A stretch of DNA of 64,000 bases from Celeribacter sp. HF31 (GCF_011806455.1 NZ_JAATOT010000002.1:124001-188000); one strand, 5' to 3'; counted from the stretch's first letter, positions 8,701 to 16,750 are shown. The notes: generated by a model from the sequence alone, not told the origin. Numbers and translations are program-made.

Positions 8701-8928
8701 TTAATCGACGCGGTTTGCGTCAAGAAACGCGAGTACGTCAGCCCGGCTGTAGCGAACGGTGCGGTGGCCAAGGTTGCTGTAGGGAATGGCCGGCGGGGTG
8801 CCATTCTGGCGGGCGACATGACGATCTTTGTCGAGGAAGCGGCGCGTCACACCCAGCAGCGCAGCGGCTTCTTCGGTGGTCAGCATTTCAGAGGCCGCAC
8901 GAGCGGTCGTTTCAGAGATGTGGGACAT
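8701..8928 (-). CDS. Excisionase-like helix-turn-helix protein (AlpA/MerR-type fold)
   Basis: The 75-residue protein carries a DNA-binding motif LTTEEAAALLGVTRRFLDKD (about 16-35), followed by a wing ending GHRTVRYSRADVLAFLDANRV, the pattern of helix_turn_helix 17/AlpA-like and excisionase proteins. Excisionases bend DNA at att sites and set the direction of integrase action. It starts after GGAG, is placed between the P4-type integrase and the replication-like operon, and has a compound inverted repeat immediately upstream. A role in controlling excision or early operon transcription is therefore likely. Confidence 0.75.
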   Translation of the reverse strand: MSHISETTARAASEMLTTEEAAALLGVTRRFLDKDRHVARQNGTPPAIPYSNLGHRTVRYSRADVLAFLDANRVD

Positions 8929-8945
8929 TACGTCTCTCCAAGGTA

Positions 8946-8995
8946 CGAAGCTGGCGGATCACCGTTCTACGATCCGCCGGATGACGGTAGCTTCG
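8946..8995. repeat. Nested inverted repeat between integrase and excisionase-like gene
   Basis: GGCGGATC (8953-8960) pairs perfectly with GATCCGCC (8971-8978). Outside it, CGAAGCT (8946-8952) pairs with AGCTTCG (8989-8995), and ACCGT (8961-8965) can instead pair with ACGGT (8984-8988). The result is two mutually exclusive structures. The repeat lies within the 5' leader of the excisionase-like gene and may be an operator, a recombinase-bound site or an RNA switch. Confidence 0.5.
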
Positions 8996-9072
8996 CGCTG
9001 CCTTTGCAATGCTCGGGCACAAACATCCTTGTTCTAACGCTGCTCATACACTGTACTATTGCGCGTCAGTTT

Positions 9073-10260
9073 TCAAGCCTCCCGTTGCTGATCTATGTAA
9101 TCGCTGATGGCCTGAGCTGCTTCTCGCATCATTTCGGGATCCGTAAGGATTTGATATCCCGCTGTAACATCGCCACCGATGGCATGGTTCATGAGCCGAC
9201 GGATTTTGGATTGCTGGACATCAAGACGGGTGGCCACCGTAGAAAAGCTACGGCGCAGATCATGGAAACTAACGGGCCAGCCAAGGGCCTCACGAAATGC
9301 CGTGAGCGTCTTGCGTGGGTCGCCATAGGGTGAAGGCCCCCAGACATAGGTTTCGCCCCCGGTGCGCCCTTTTTGAGCCTCCAAAAGCGTCACGGTTTGC
9401 TCGGCCAATGGAAGCGTCATGGCTTCACCATTTTTTGCCCTCTCGGCGATGATGGTCAACGTCTTAGCCTTCAGGTCTACATCGGCCCATTCGAGATGTG
9501 CGGCCTCCCCCTTTCGCAAACCTGTGCGAGCCAAAAGTTCAACATAGGTGCGGAATTTCTTGCCCGCCTCGGGGTACCGATTTGAATTGGTTTCAAGGTT
9601 GTCCAATGCCTCAAAAAACGCCTTCCAATCGCTCACAAACGTCTTGCGGCGCTTGGGCTTGGGCATGATCTTTTTGCGCTTCACAATATCGGCGGGGCAT
9701 TCAGGCAAAAGCGGGTTTCCCTCGGCGTCGGTCACGTCAGCCCGTGCCCAATTCCAACAAGATTTGAACGTGCGCACGGCCAGAGCGGCCCCGGCGGGGG
9801 TGCGGTCCTTGATTTCGTGAAAGCGGATCTGGAATTGCTTGGGTGTGATCCGGCGCATTTCCATGCTCAGCCAATCGCCAAACTCACGCTGCATCGTAGC
9901 CCGGTATGTCGCAGCCGTGCCCTCACGGTGTGGGCGCTCTTCTAGCCACCCATCGACAGCTTGGCCGAGGGTCATGAGCTTGGCCCGGTCTTGTCTGAGT
10001 TGAGCGTTGCGGTCTTTGCCGTCGGCCATTTCAGCCAGCGCCTTCATGGCGAGCTTTCGGGCATCATTGAGCGTCAAGGTGTCAGCCCGGCCAAGCGTGA
10101 CGCGCCGGGTTCTCCCCTTCACGCGGCTTTCAGCGAAATAGGATTTCGATCTCGTGCCAACCCTCACACCAAACCCCGGCAACGCGTCGTCTGTGATCAA
10201 CGACTGCCCGGTTCTAGCAAGCGGCAGGTCTCTGACGAATTGCGCTGTCAGCTTCGGCAT
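9073..10260 (-). CDS. P4-like tyrosine integrase of the genomic island
   Basis: The 395-residue integrase has an N-terminal DUF4102-like arm-binding domain (LPGFGVRV...ESRVKGRTRRVTLG, 27-57), a central core-binding domain (about 95-180) and a catalytic domain (about 205-385). Active-site residues are R249 (TGLRKGE), K277 (RAKNGE), H333 and R336 (FHDLRRS), H359 (MNHA) and Y369 (GYQIL). Enzymes of this class insert islands into tRNA 3' ends. Here the gene reads away from a tRNA-Asn 3' fragment about 165 bases upstream, with direct repeats in between. It is therefore very probably the integrase that placed this island. Confidence 0.93.
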   Translation of the reverse strand: MPKLTAQFVRDLPLARTGQSLITDDALPGFGVRVGTRSKSYFAESRVKGRTRRVTLGRADTLTLNDARKLAMKALAEMADGKDRNAQLRQDRAKLMTLGQAVDGWLEERPHREGTAATYRATMQREFGDWLSMEMRRITPKQFQIRFHEIKDRTPAGAALAVRTFKSCWNWARADVTDAEGNPLLPECPADIVKRKKIMPKPKRRKTFVSDWKAFFEALDNLETNSNRYPEAGKKFRTYVELLARTGLRKGEAAHLEWADVDLKAKTLTIIAERAKNGEAMTLPLAEQTVTLLEAQKGRTGGETYVWGPSPYGDPRKTLTAFREALGWPVSFHDLRRSFSTVATRLDVQQSKIRRLMNHAIGGDVTAGYQILTDPEMMREAAQAISDYIDQQREA

Positions 10261-10271
10261 CTCATCCCCAA

Positions 10272-10292
10272 TTTAGTAGGCGTTTAGTAGGC
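10272..10292. repeat. Tandem TTTAGTAGGC repeat upstream of integrase
   Basis: TTTAGTAGGC occurs twice (10272-10281 and 10283-10292), one helical turn apart, directly upstream of the integrase start. This is the usual layout of arm-type integrase binding sites or of an autoregulatory operator. Confidence 0.5.
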
Positions 10293-10370
10293 AGATATTG
10301 AGCAGATACCGACAAATATGGGGAGGAAAGAAACCATACGCAAGATGGTTTTTGTATTTAATTACAATGG

Positions 10371-10400
10371 TATGTGAGGGATTGTGAGGGGACGTGAGGT
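10371..10400. repeat. Three phased GTGAGG repeats, candidate integrase arm sites
   Basis: GTGAGG occurs at 10374-10379, 10384-10389 and 10394-10399 with an exact 10-base period. All copies are in the same orientation and lie between the integrase gene and the tRNA-Asn core. Helically phased direct repeats at this place match arm-type sites of P4-like integrases; the binding itself is inferred. Confidence 0.55.
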
Positions 10401-10425
10401 AATGGGATAAAACGACAATTGGTAA

Positions 10426-10470
10426 CTGTTAATCAATTGGTCGTAGGTTCGATCCCTACCGCCGGAGCCA
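10426..10470 (+). other. Attachment site: 3' fragment of tRNA-Asn (island boundary)
   Basis: CTGTTAATCAATTGG starts the 3' half of a tRNA-Asn (anticodon GTT): variable loop, T-stem GTAGG and CCTAC around TTCGATC, acceptor strand CGCCGGA, discriminator G and CCA at 10468-10470. The 5' half (D arm, 5' acceptor strand, 5' anticodon stem) is absent, so this is not a functional tRNA. It marks the displaced 3' end left at one end of an element integrated into tRNA-Asn. The restored full-length tRNA should lie at the other island end, left of the window. Confidence 0.8.
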
Positions 10471-10499
10471 ACCACACTCTAAATGGTTGGAAATAAATG

Positions 10500-10527
10500 A
10501 AAAAGCGCTCCTTTCCGGGGCGTTTTT
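10500..10527 (+). terminator. Former tRNA-Asn terminator just outside the island
   Basis: An AAAAA-GCGCTCC...GGGGCG-TTTTT imperfect hairpin begins about 30 bases after the tRNA CCA. It looks like the original terminator of the tRNA-Asn gene, which supports the reading that sequence right of 10470 is resident chromosome. Confidence 0.45.
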
Positions 10528-10604
10528 CGCATTTTGGACCCAGTTTGACGCACCGCCTTACACGCTCCGGTCACACCAGAGACACATAGGAGTCAGAGCT
10601 GGTG

Positions 10605-11736
10605 TCAAAACCCAGAAACCAATTCCTTCGCATCCCTCATCTCGAACTGCGCCCTCAGGGCTATCTCTGGCGCAGACGTTTGGTTGATATCATTTCTTTG
10701 CCAAGAAACCAGCGCCGGATGCTGACCGCCCAAGGCAGAATGCGGGCGCTGGTGGTTGTAGAAGGTCATCCATTTCCTGATGGCCGCCTTTGTCTGCGAA
10801 CCGGTCTCCCAAACATGCAGGTAGACACACTCGTAATTCAGGGTGCACCACAGCCTCTCGATGAAGATGTTGTCGAGGGTGAGCTTGCGAACGACCTTTC
10901 CCATCCATCGAAATCCGCACGCCAGATCGACGCAGCCGATCCGTCCAGGCGAAGGAGGTGACCTGGATTCCCTGATCGGTGTTCATGATCTCGGGCAGGC
11001 CGAACGTGTGGATGGCCTCGTTCAACGCGTCGATGCAGAACTGGGCTTCCAACGTGTTCGAGATCCGCCAGGACAGAGCTTTGCGGGTGTGCCAGTCCAT
11101 GATCGCCACGAGGTAGAGGACCCCGCGGCGCATCGGCAGATAAGTGATGTCCGAGCACCAGACCTGGTTCGGGCGATCCATGCGCAGGCCTCTCAGCAGA
11201 TAGGGATAGGTCTTGTGCCCCTTCGCTGGCCTGCTGGTCTTGGGTTTCCGGTAAATCGGCATGAGCCCATCAGGCGCATCAGCCGCCCTATCCGCTTCTC
11301 GTTCACCAGGGGACCGTCGTCACGCAGGTGCCAGGTCATCTGGCGGACGCCGAAGAACGGGGTCTCCCGGAGCTGCTCGTCAATCTGCCGCATCACGCCG
11401 AGGTTCTGTTCGGTCTCGCCCTTCGGGGAGTAGCAATAGGACGAGCGCGCCATTGACAGCAGCTTGCACGGCTGCCCAATCGACAAGATCCGGGAGGTCA
11501 GGCTCGATCATGCCGCGCCTCACTTGCCGGTCCACGGTTTGAGCTTTCGTTTTGCGGTTCCCGCCCTCGAACACGCAAGACGCGCCTTCGAACAGGGCTT
11601 GCTTCCATTGGTGGATCATCGTCGGATGCCCCCCGAACCGGCTTGCCAGCTCGGCGGCTGTCTCCTCGCCCTTCAGGGCTTCCAGCGCGACTTTCGCCTT
11701 GAACTCAGGCGCGTGCTGCTTGCGGTTCGACATCAT
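10605..11736 (-). pseudogene. Decayed IS3-family insertion sequence (orfA/orfB, frameshifted)
   Basis: Reading right to left, orfA begins MMSNRKQHAPEFKAKVALEALKG (typical IS3 helix-turn-helix) but loses its leucine-zipper end by deletion. orfB follows in at least three different frames: SIGQPCKLLSMARSS..., then RPNQVWCSDITYLPM...NTDQG, then DNIFIERLW...RPHSALGG. The DDE residues are all recognisable (D in SDITY, D in NTDQG, E in IERLW) but no single frame joins them, so the transposase is inactive. I could not identify the terminal inverted repeats or a target duplication. It sits just outside the tRNA attachment site. Confidence 0.85.
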
Positions 11737-11987
11737 TCGACCATTGTCCTCGGCCCAATGGCGGACAAGGTCTCATTCTCCGTCTCGTCGAAGATCAGCA
11801 GACTGCACATCGGAGCTTTTGTCAGTGTCCGAATTTCGGGGGGAAGCTCAGGTACCACTTATAGCGTTTGGCTGTTCGACGGTGCCCTACCAGGGCCGGC
11901 TAAAGGGCTCTTGTTTAGGTCGCGCCCCGCCTCTGAAACCACTATACCTTTGCTTCAGAGGTCGAGCGCGCTTTTAACGGAGAGACA

Positions 11988-12989
11988 ATGCCAGTATTTG
12001 ATCGGAACCTAATTTCGGACGTTCGCGGAATTCTCGTGGGCAATGCTGATGACGCAGCCCTCAAATCGGGTGTAACGGTTCTCACCTCTGACAGACCGTT
12101 CACTGCATCCGTGAGCATTATGGGGGGCTCACCGGGCACACGCGAAACCGATTTGCTCGCGCCGGATAAGCTGGTGGAGCGAGTAGACGCCTTGGTGTTG
12201 TCTGGGGGATCTGCCTATGGACTGGACGCCTGTAGCGGTGTGTCGGACGCGCTCCGGCTCCAAAATCGCGGATACACGGCGGGGCCGGCTGTCGTGCCGA
12301 TTGTTCCCGGGGCGATCCTGTTCGATTTGCTCAACGGAGGCGACAAAAACTGGTCTGAAACCCCCTATCGCGAACTGGGGCGGACGGCATATCTCACTGC
12401 GTCAGAGACCTTCGATATCGGGACGGCGGGCGCAGGCTACGGTGCCCTGACCGCGACGCTGAAAGGCGGGCTTGGCTCCGCCTCTGCGCGGATTGGCGAG
12501 ATCACGGTCGGCGCCTTGGTCGCGGTGAACCCGGTCGGCTCAGTGACACCCGAGAACAGCTGCCATTTCTGGGCGGCGCCCTTCGAGCAGAACGGTGAAT
12601 TCGGCGCATTGGGCGCCGATCCGGACACAGGTCACAGTGGCGCGCCCTTCGGGCATAAAATCGCCCCTCTTGAGCAGCGCAATACCACCATCGCAATTGT
12701 CGCGACGGATGCGAAACTGACCAAAGCGGAATGTTACCGCCTCTCGGTTGCGGCACACGATGGCATCGCCCGCGCGATTGTTCCTGCGCACACGCCTTTT
12801 GACGGGGATTTGGTGTTCGGAGTGTCCACAGGGCATTGCGACTTGCCGCAAGACCGCGCAATCGCTTTGGCTCGGATCGGTGCAGTCGCCTCGACCTGTC
12901 TTGCCCGCGCCATTGCACGCGGCGTCCATGCGGCACGACCTGAGGCGGGAGATCTTTTGCCGACCTGGTCTGAAACCACAAAGACCTAA
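11988..12989 (+). CDS. P1 family (DmpA/BapA-like) aminopeptidase
   Basis: The 333-residue protein belongs to the self-processing P1/S58 peptidases, which release N-terminal residues from small peptides and beta-peptides after cleaving themselves into two chains. Visible family features are SGGSAYGLDACSGV (72-85), NPVGSVTP (181-188) and the processing-site segment RNTTIAIVATDA (231-242), where the residue after N232 (T233/T234) becomes the N-terminal nucleophile. The start follows GGAGAGACA. No signal peptide is seen, so it is probably cytoplasmic. It is intact although both neighbours (an IS3 relic and an enoyl-CoA hydratase relic) are broken. Confidence 0.88.
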   Translation: MPVFDRNLISDVRGILVGNADDAALKSGVTVLTSDRPFTASVSIMGGSPGTRETDLLAPDKLVERVDALVLSGGSAYGLDACSGVSDALRLQNRGYTAGPAVVPIVPGAILFDLLNGGDKNWSETPYRELGRTAYLTASETFDIGTAGAGYGALTATLKGGLGSASARIGEITVGALVAVNPVGSVTPENSCHFWAAPFEQNGEFGALGADPDTGHSGAPFGHKIAPLEQRNTTIAIVATDAKLTKAECYRLSVAAHDGIARAIVPAHTPFDGDLVFGVSTGHCDLPQDRAIALARIGAVASTCLARAIARGVHAARPEAGDLLPTWSETTKT

Positions 12990-13468
12990 CAGCTCAACCA
13001 TGCCGCCAAGGCGGCTCTTTCTTGGCAAAGAACGCCGCGATGCCGTCTTTGGTGTCTTGAGTTTCCCAACGGTCTGCCAGAGCGGAGGCTGAGAAGTTCG
13101 CCGCATCCGCAGGGTTCGCACCCGCCAGAGCCCGCCAGAGCCCGACAGAGCGCCTTGGCTTCGACCACGGCTCCGGGGGCATATTGCAACAGCGCGGCTA
13201 CCTCACTTTCGATGGCTCCGTCCAACTCCGACGATGGGCATGATCGCGCCACACCTCCGGCCCGGGTCAGGACGTCTGCGCAAAAAGTTCTCCCTTCAGC
13301 CTGAAGAACAACCACTCGAACACCATCATCCATGGCGAGACGCTCTGCGGCGGCGGTGAGGTCCGCACTCATGACGGCGTCCATCGCATTGTGTTTCTCA
13401 GCGCGTGCCAGCGTCACCGTGGCCACCTCACGACTGCCGATCTCGATCCGGATTGTTTCAGACGTCAT
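12986..13468 (-). pseudogene. Enoyl-CoA hydratase/isomerase pseudogene
   Basis: The N-terminus (from ATG 13468) reads as a crotonase: VATVTLARAEKHNAMDAVM and AEGRTFCAD, the oxyanion-hole region. It then jumps to the family's C-terminal part (YAPGAVVEAKALCRAL), so roughly 100 central residues, including the catalytic region, are deleted. Near 13121-13150 a 10-base unit (CCCGCCAGAG) is repeated three times, which shifts the frame. The true C-terminus (ALADRWETQDTKDGIAAFF...WRHG, ending at 12994) continues in another frame. It overlaps the end of the convergent P1 peptidase. The crotonase was probably part of leucine or fatty-acid degradation before decay. Confidence 0.85.
13121..13150. repeat. 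Triple 10-bp tandem repeat inside the crotonase relic
   Basis: CCCGCCAGAG, CCCGCCAGAG and CCCGACAGAG follow each other without gaps. A 10-base unit changes the frame by one base per copy, so slippage here explains the frameshift in the overlapping pseudogene. Confidence 0.75.
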
Positions 13469-13484
13469 CGCAGTGTCCTCACAG

Positions 13485-13618
13485 GATATCGGCCGCACGA
13501 AACGACCGCACAGTGCGTTGGGCTATCGCCCACCAGCTCCGGAAACCATCGCCCCGATGGACCCGAGGCCGGTCCTGCACGAACACTCAAATCGGGCCAC
13601 TCGGGTGGGGCTGACTAG
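13485..13618 (+). pseudogene. IS3-family transposase C-terminal remnant
   Basis: The plus strand encodes TKRPHSALGYRPPAPETIAPMD, the characteristic end of IS3-group orfB transposases, with no catalytic part upstream. The fragment begins only about 17 bases beyond the crotonase relic's start. It comes from a different IS subgroup than the relic at 10605-11736, whose tail reads RPHSALGGQHP. Confidence 0.75.
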
Positions 13619-13977
13619 AACCCGGAGGCGAAGGGCGTCGTTCTCGAACCCGTCACAAATCGGTTGCCTACAGATACACATCCATGACTCATTGGACACA
13701 TGCGGAGTCAACCTGCATTCAAATTCAATTTTTCGTTTTATTTCTGGAACTTGAAGGGTTCATCATCCTGTCTGGGTTCTCTCTCATGAATAACGCCCAC
13801 AAGGCATCGCGGCCCTGAGAAAAGACGGTCGTGTCATCGGGATGTCGATGGCCCTTGCCGTCGATTTCGCCTTACAACGCCAGCGCGGAACATCCCTTAA
13901 GAAATTGTTTTCATATGATTTTGCCACTAGCCTAGGCACAAATCCCCCCAACGCGCATTTTGCGCAGTGAGAGCATC
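13619..13977. other. Gene-poor stretch before the MarR gene
   Basis: No coding frame with recognisable product is seen between the IS remnant and the MarR start. The last 100 bases are AT-rich (TTGTTTTCATATGATTTTG near 13900-13925) and probably contain the MarR promoter. An inverted repeat GCGCA-TTT-TGCGC (13953-13965) sits just before the ribosome-binding site. Confidence 0.4.
13953..13965. promoter_or_regulatory. Candidate MarR autoregulatory operator
   Basis: GCGCA and TGCGC form a perfect 5+5 inverted repeat around TTT, ending 12 bases before the MarR start codon. The position fits repression of its own gene; there is no direct evidence of binding. Confidence 0.3.
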
Positions 13978-14475
13978 ATGGCAAAAGACCCCCGCGAGAT
14001 GGCTGTCGCGTTTTTCAATGACGCCGACAAGACCGTGGCCTTTAACCGGCTGTGGTTCAACATCATGCGCGTGCATCGCAATTTTTACCCGCGCATTGCC
14101 AAAGACCTCAAGAAACGCGGCGTGCGCGATCTGATCTGGCACGAGATTCTCTGGGAGATTGAACGCGGTGGCGCTGAGGGGCGCAGAATGTCCGAGATCG
14201 AACAGGTGCTTTACCTGCCGCAATACGCCTTGTCGCGTCACATCAGCCGGATGGAAAAAGAGGGATTTCTCAGACGTGAATATATCCGCGACGGGCGGCG
14301 CAAACATGTGTTGTTTCTCAGCGAGAAAGGCGCCGGGATCAATGCGGAGATGTGGCCGATCTACCAAAGCGCCATTCAGGACGAATTGGGCCCGCTGATC
14401 TCTGAAGAAGACGCCTATTTGATGTCCTATCTCATGATCGGCATTCTGCGCGAGGACGAGAACGCCAGGGCCTGA
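13978..14475 (+). CDS. MarR-family transcriptional regulator
   Basis: The 165-residue protein has the MarR winged-helix layout: an N-terminal dimerisation helix, LIWHEILWEIERGG, a recognition region MSEIEQVLYLPQYALSRHISRMEKEGF (about 70-96) and a wing with REYIRDGRRKHVLFLSEKG. ATG 13978 is preferred to the upstream TTG at 13960 because GTGAGAG lies at ribosome-binding distance and the family start fits. It is convergent with the TonB-dependent receptor gene and may control it, or itself, in response to a small ligand. Confidence 0.85.
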   Translation: MAKDPREMAVAFFNDADKTVAFNRLWFNIMRVHRNFYPRIAKDLKKRGVRDLIWHEILWEIERGGAEGRRMSEIEQVLYLPQYALSRHISRMEKEGFLRREYIRDGRRKHVLFLSEKGAGINAEMWPIYQSAIQDELGPLISEEDAYLMSYLMIGILREDENARA

Positions 14476-14503
14476 GACCCGAGCAGCCGACGCAGTGCCA
14501 CAA

Positions 14504-14545
14504 AAAGCGGCCTTCGCACGCAACGCCCGCGAAGGCCCTTGTTTT
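14504..14545. terminator. Bidirectional terminator between MarR and TonB receptor genes
   Basis: GGCCTTCGC (14509-14517) pairs perfectly with GCGAAGGCC (14529-14537). AAAAA lies upstream and CTTGTTTT downstream, so it can stop transcription from both convergent genes. Confidence 0.75.
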
Positions 14546-14556
14546 CAGAACGGCTC

Positions 14557-16536
14557 TCAGAACTCTTTGGTGAGCATGAGGCTCACGCTGCGCCCCGGCT
14601 CCTTGAGCGTGTTGATCTCATCCTCGGTAAAGTCATTCCCGTAGGTGCCGCGATCGGCATAGGTTTCATCGAAGATATTGTTGATCTCGGCTCGAAGCGT
14701 CAGCCCATCAACACTGCGCGGACGGTATTCGGCAAAGACATTGGCCACGACATAGCCCGGCATTTTCTCCAAAAACCCGTCGCCTACGCCCGTGTCATAC
14801 TCCAGATCATACTCAAGTGCCGCATCAATGCTGCCGCCGATCACCATGTCATAGTCGATCAACTCCTGTTGCACCTCAAGCGAGAAAACACCGCCCAGAG
14901 GCGTGCCATAGTCCAGCACCGCATAGCTCGAAGCCGCCGCCCCGTTCAGCTCCGCCTCGCTGTAGGTATAGCTCATGCGCGCAAAGCCGGAGGTCCAGTC
15001 GTAAGACCCAGCCAGCGTAAACCCTTTGCTCTCAAAGTCTGCGTGGCCCGCGACATAGCCCCCCGCGCCCCCGTCATAGGCCGAGGTACGCACAGTGTAG
15101 AGCTTGGTCTGGAACAGCTCCGCGCCTAGGCGCAACGGCCCCTCCTCCCAATTCGCCCCCAGCACGATGTTCTCACCACGGGTCACCTCGGTCAGCCCAC
15201 TGTAATCCCAGGGATCGGCAAAGAGGTAGTTGTCCTCGACCGGAATGCCGCCAAACACATTGGAATAACCCGCCCGCACGGAAAAGCTCTGCGTGATGGC
15301 ATATTCGACGGAGAGGTTGCCGCTCAGCCCGTCATTTTCGTGTTTGGCGTCGTTCACATCGGTGAAGGTCTGCGTGTCATATCTGAGACCTGCCGAGAGG
15401 TTCAGCCCCGCCATCGGTTCAACGCGTGCCTGCGCGAAGAGGCCAAAGTTCTCGATCCGCTCGCGACCGAGTTTCTCCCCCGTCGAATAGATCGAATATT
15501 GGCTGGTCTTGTCGATGTAATCCACACCCGCCGTGATCGTGGCCGTCTCGCTCTGGTGAAAGTGGTTCTTTGCTGTAAAGCTCAGCGTGTCGGTCAGGCC
15601 GGAGCTGTCATAAGGCGTCTCCTTGTCCACCTCGGTCGCAGAATAGCCAAGGGTCAGCTCAGGGTCCCAAAGCCCCGCCGCCTGGGTGTTTTCATAGCGC
15701 AACGCATAGATTGTGCGCTCGGTCTCATAAAGCTCAAGCGGATTCCACGTGGCCGCGCCGAAGTTGGCGCGCCGGTTGCGCAAGGCGTCATCCTGCATCT
15801 TCTGCGCAGAAAACTCGACGCGATCCCCGGTCTCGGCCTCATAGGCCAGTTTGACAAGAGCGCTGTCGAGATCGGTGCTGGTGCCCAGAACGGTGTTGCC
15901 AGCGCCATCCTCGAAATCGTCCCCGTCCATCTGTTTGACATAGGCCAAGCCTTCAAAGCCCGCCTGACGGGCGGCCAAGGTCACGGAGCGGCCAAAGGTG
16001 TCGCCGTTCTCGCCATAGCTCAACCGCACACGCCCGCCGAAATTGTCGCCGGGATCAAGCATATCGCCCGCGTCGATGGTTTCCATCGTCACAGCCCCCG
16101 CCAGCGCCTCGAACCCCGCATCCGCAGGGGCCACGCCCGGATCGACCCGCACGAATTTCATCAGGCCCGGATCAAAGGCGTTGGCACTGACGTGGTGGAA
16201 AATACGATTGTTCTGCGCCACACCGTCGACCGTCACCCCGAGGTTGAGCATATCGACGCCGTTGACGAAGATCTTCTGCGCGATGGGGATCGCGCCCCCG
16301 ACAGAGACAGAGGAAATCCCCGCAAAGAGGTCTTTCAAATCGCCCATGCTGGCGGCCTCAAGTTCGGCCTCCGACACATAGGCCGAGGTCGCGCGGTCTG
16401 CCGCCCCGGCATTCGCGTCGGTCATCTCGACATAAATCGGATCGAGGTAAATGATATCGCTCTCTTGCGCCGACAGCGCCAGAGTATTCGCGCCAAGGAT
16501 GGTCGTCGCCAGCAACGCGGTGCTCAACTGTGTCAT
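14557..16536 (-). CDS. TonB-dependent outer-membrane receptor
   Basis: The 659-residue protein has an N-terminal signal peptide (MTQLSTALLATTILGANTLA, then LSAQES), a TonB-box-like DIIYLDPIYVE, a plug domain (about 50-170) and a beta-barrel ending in the family's terminal Phe (LTKEF). The start is set by AGGTGAGATC directly before ATG 16536; the longer frame upstream lacks family similarity. Such receptors import iron chelates, haem, cobalamin or other scarce nutrients with TonB energy. The substrate cannot be read from the sequence. The MarR gene converges on it, and a perfect palindrome lies in its promoter region. Confidence 0.9.
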   Translation of the reverse strand: MTQLSTALLATTILGANTLALSAQESDIIYLDPIYVEMTDANAGAADRATSAYVSEAELEAASMGDLKDLFAGISSVSVGGAIPIAQKIFVNGVDMLNLGVTVDGVAQNNRIFHHVSANAFDPGLMKFVRVDPGVAPADAGFEALAGAVTMETIDAGDMLDPGDNFGGRVRLSYGENGDTFGRSVTLAARQAGFEGLAYVKQMDGDDFEDGAGNTVLGTSTDLDSALVKLAYEAETGDRVEFSAQKMQDDALRNRRANFGAATWNPLELYETERTIYALRYENTQAAGLWDPELTLGYSATEVDKETPYDSSGLTDTLSFTAKNHFHQSETATITAGVDYIDKTSQYSIYSTGEKLGRERIENFGLFAQARVEPMAGLNLSAGLRYDTQTFTDVNDAKHENDGLSGNLSVEYAITQSFSVRAGYSNVFGGIPVEDNYLFADPWDYSGLTEVTRGENIVLGANWEEGPLRLGAELFQTKLYTVRTSAYDGGAGGYVAGHADFESKGFTLAGSYDWTSGFARMSYTYSEAELNGAAASSYAVLDYGTPLGGVFSLEVQQELIDYDMVIGGSIDAALEYDLEYDTGVGDGFLEKMPGYVVANVFAEYRPRSVDGLTLRAEINNIFDETYADRGTYGNDFTEDEINTLKEPGRSVSLMLTKEF

Positions 16537-16620
16537 GATCTCACCTGTGGTCAAAGGTTGGCAGGATCGCTGGCACGGGGGGCTGGCTTTGTGTCGTGGT
16601 GTTAGCGGCTCCTCTATTGT

Positions 16621-16634
16621 CATGCAATTGCATG
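16621..16634. promoter_or_regulatory. Perfect 14-bp palindrome CATGCAATTGCATG (candidate operator)
   Basis: CATGCAATTGCATG lies about 85 bases upstream of the TonB receptor start and 117 bases upstream of kdsA, in their shared divergent promoter region. Palindromes of this length bind dimeric regulators. The nearby MarR protein or a metal-responsive repressor (the half-site TGCAA resembles manganese/iron-type boxes of alphaproteobacteria) are candidates. Confidence 0.45.
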
Positions 16635-16750
16635 TTAGTGTGCGGGGTAAGATTTTTGCCGCCCCAGCCCTCCCTCGTACACGTCTGCAGACTTGCACCC
16701 AAACCCCGCTTCATGGGATAGGGTCTCAAACCCTTTGCGAGGATCCCGCC

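Noticed and set aside
10426-10470. A functional tRNA-Asn gene
   Set aside because: The 5' acceptor strand, D arm and 5' anticodon stem are missing, so the fragment cannot fold into a tRNA.
13332-13754. 140-codon plus-strand gene across the crotonase relic
   Set aside because: The frame joins crotonase antisense DNA with an IS3 tail; only the IS3 part is meaningful.
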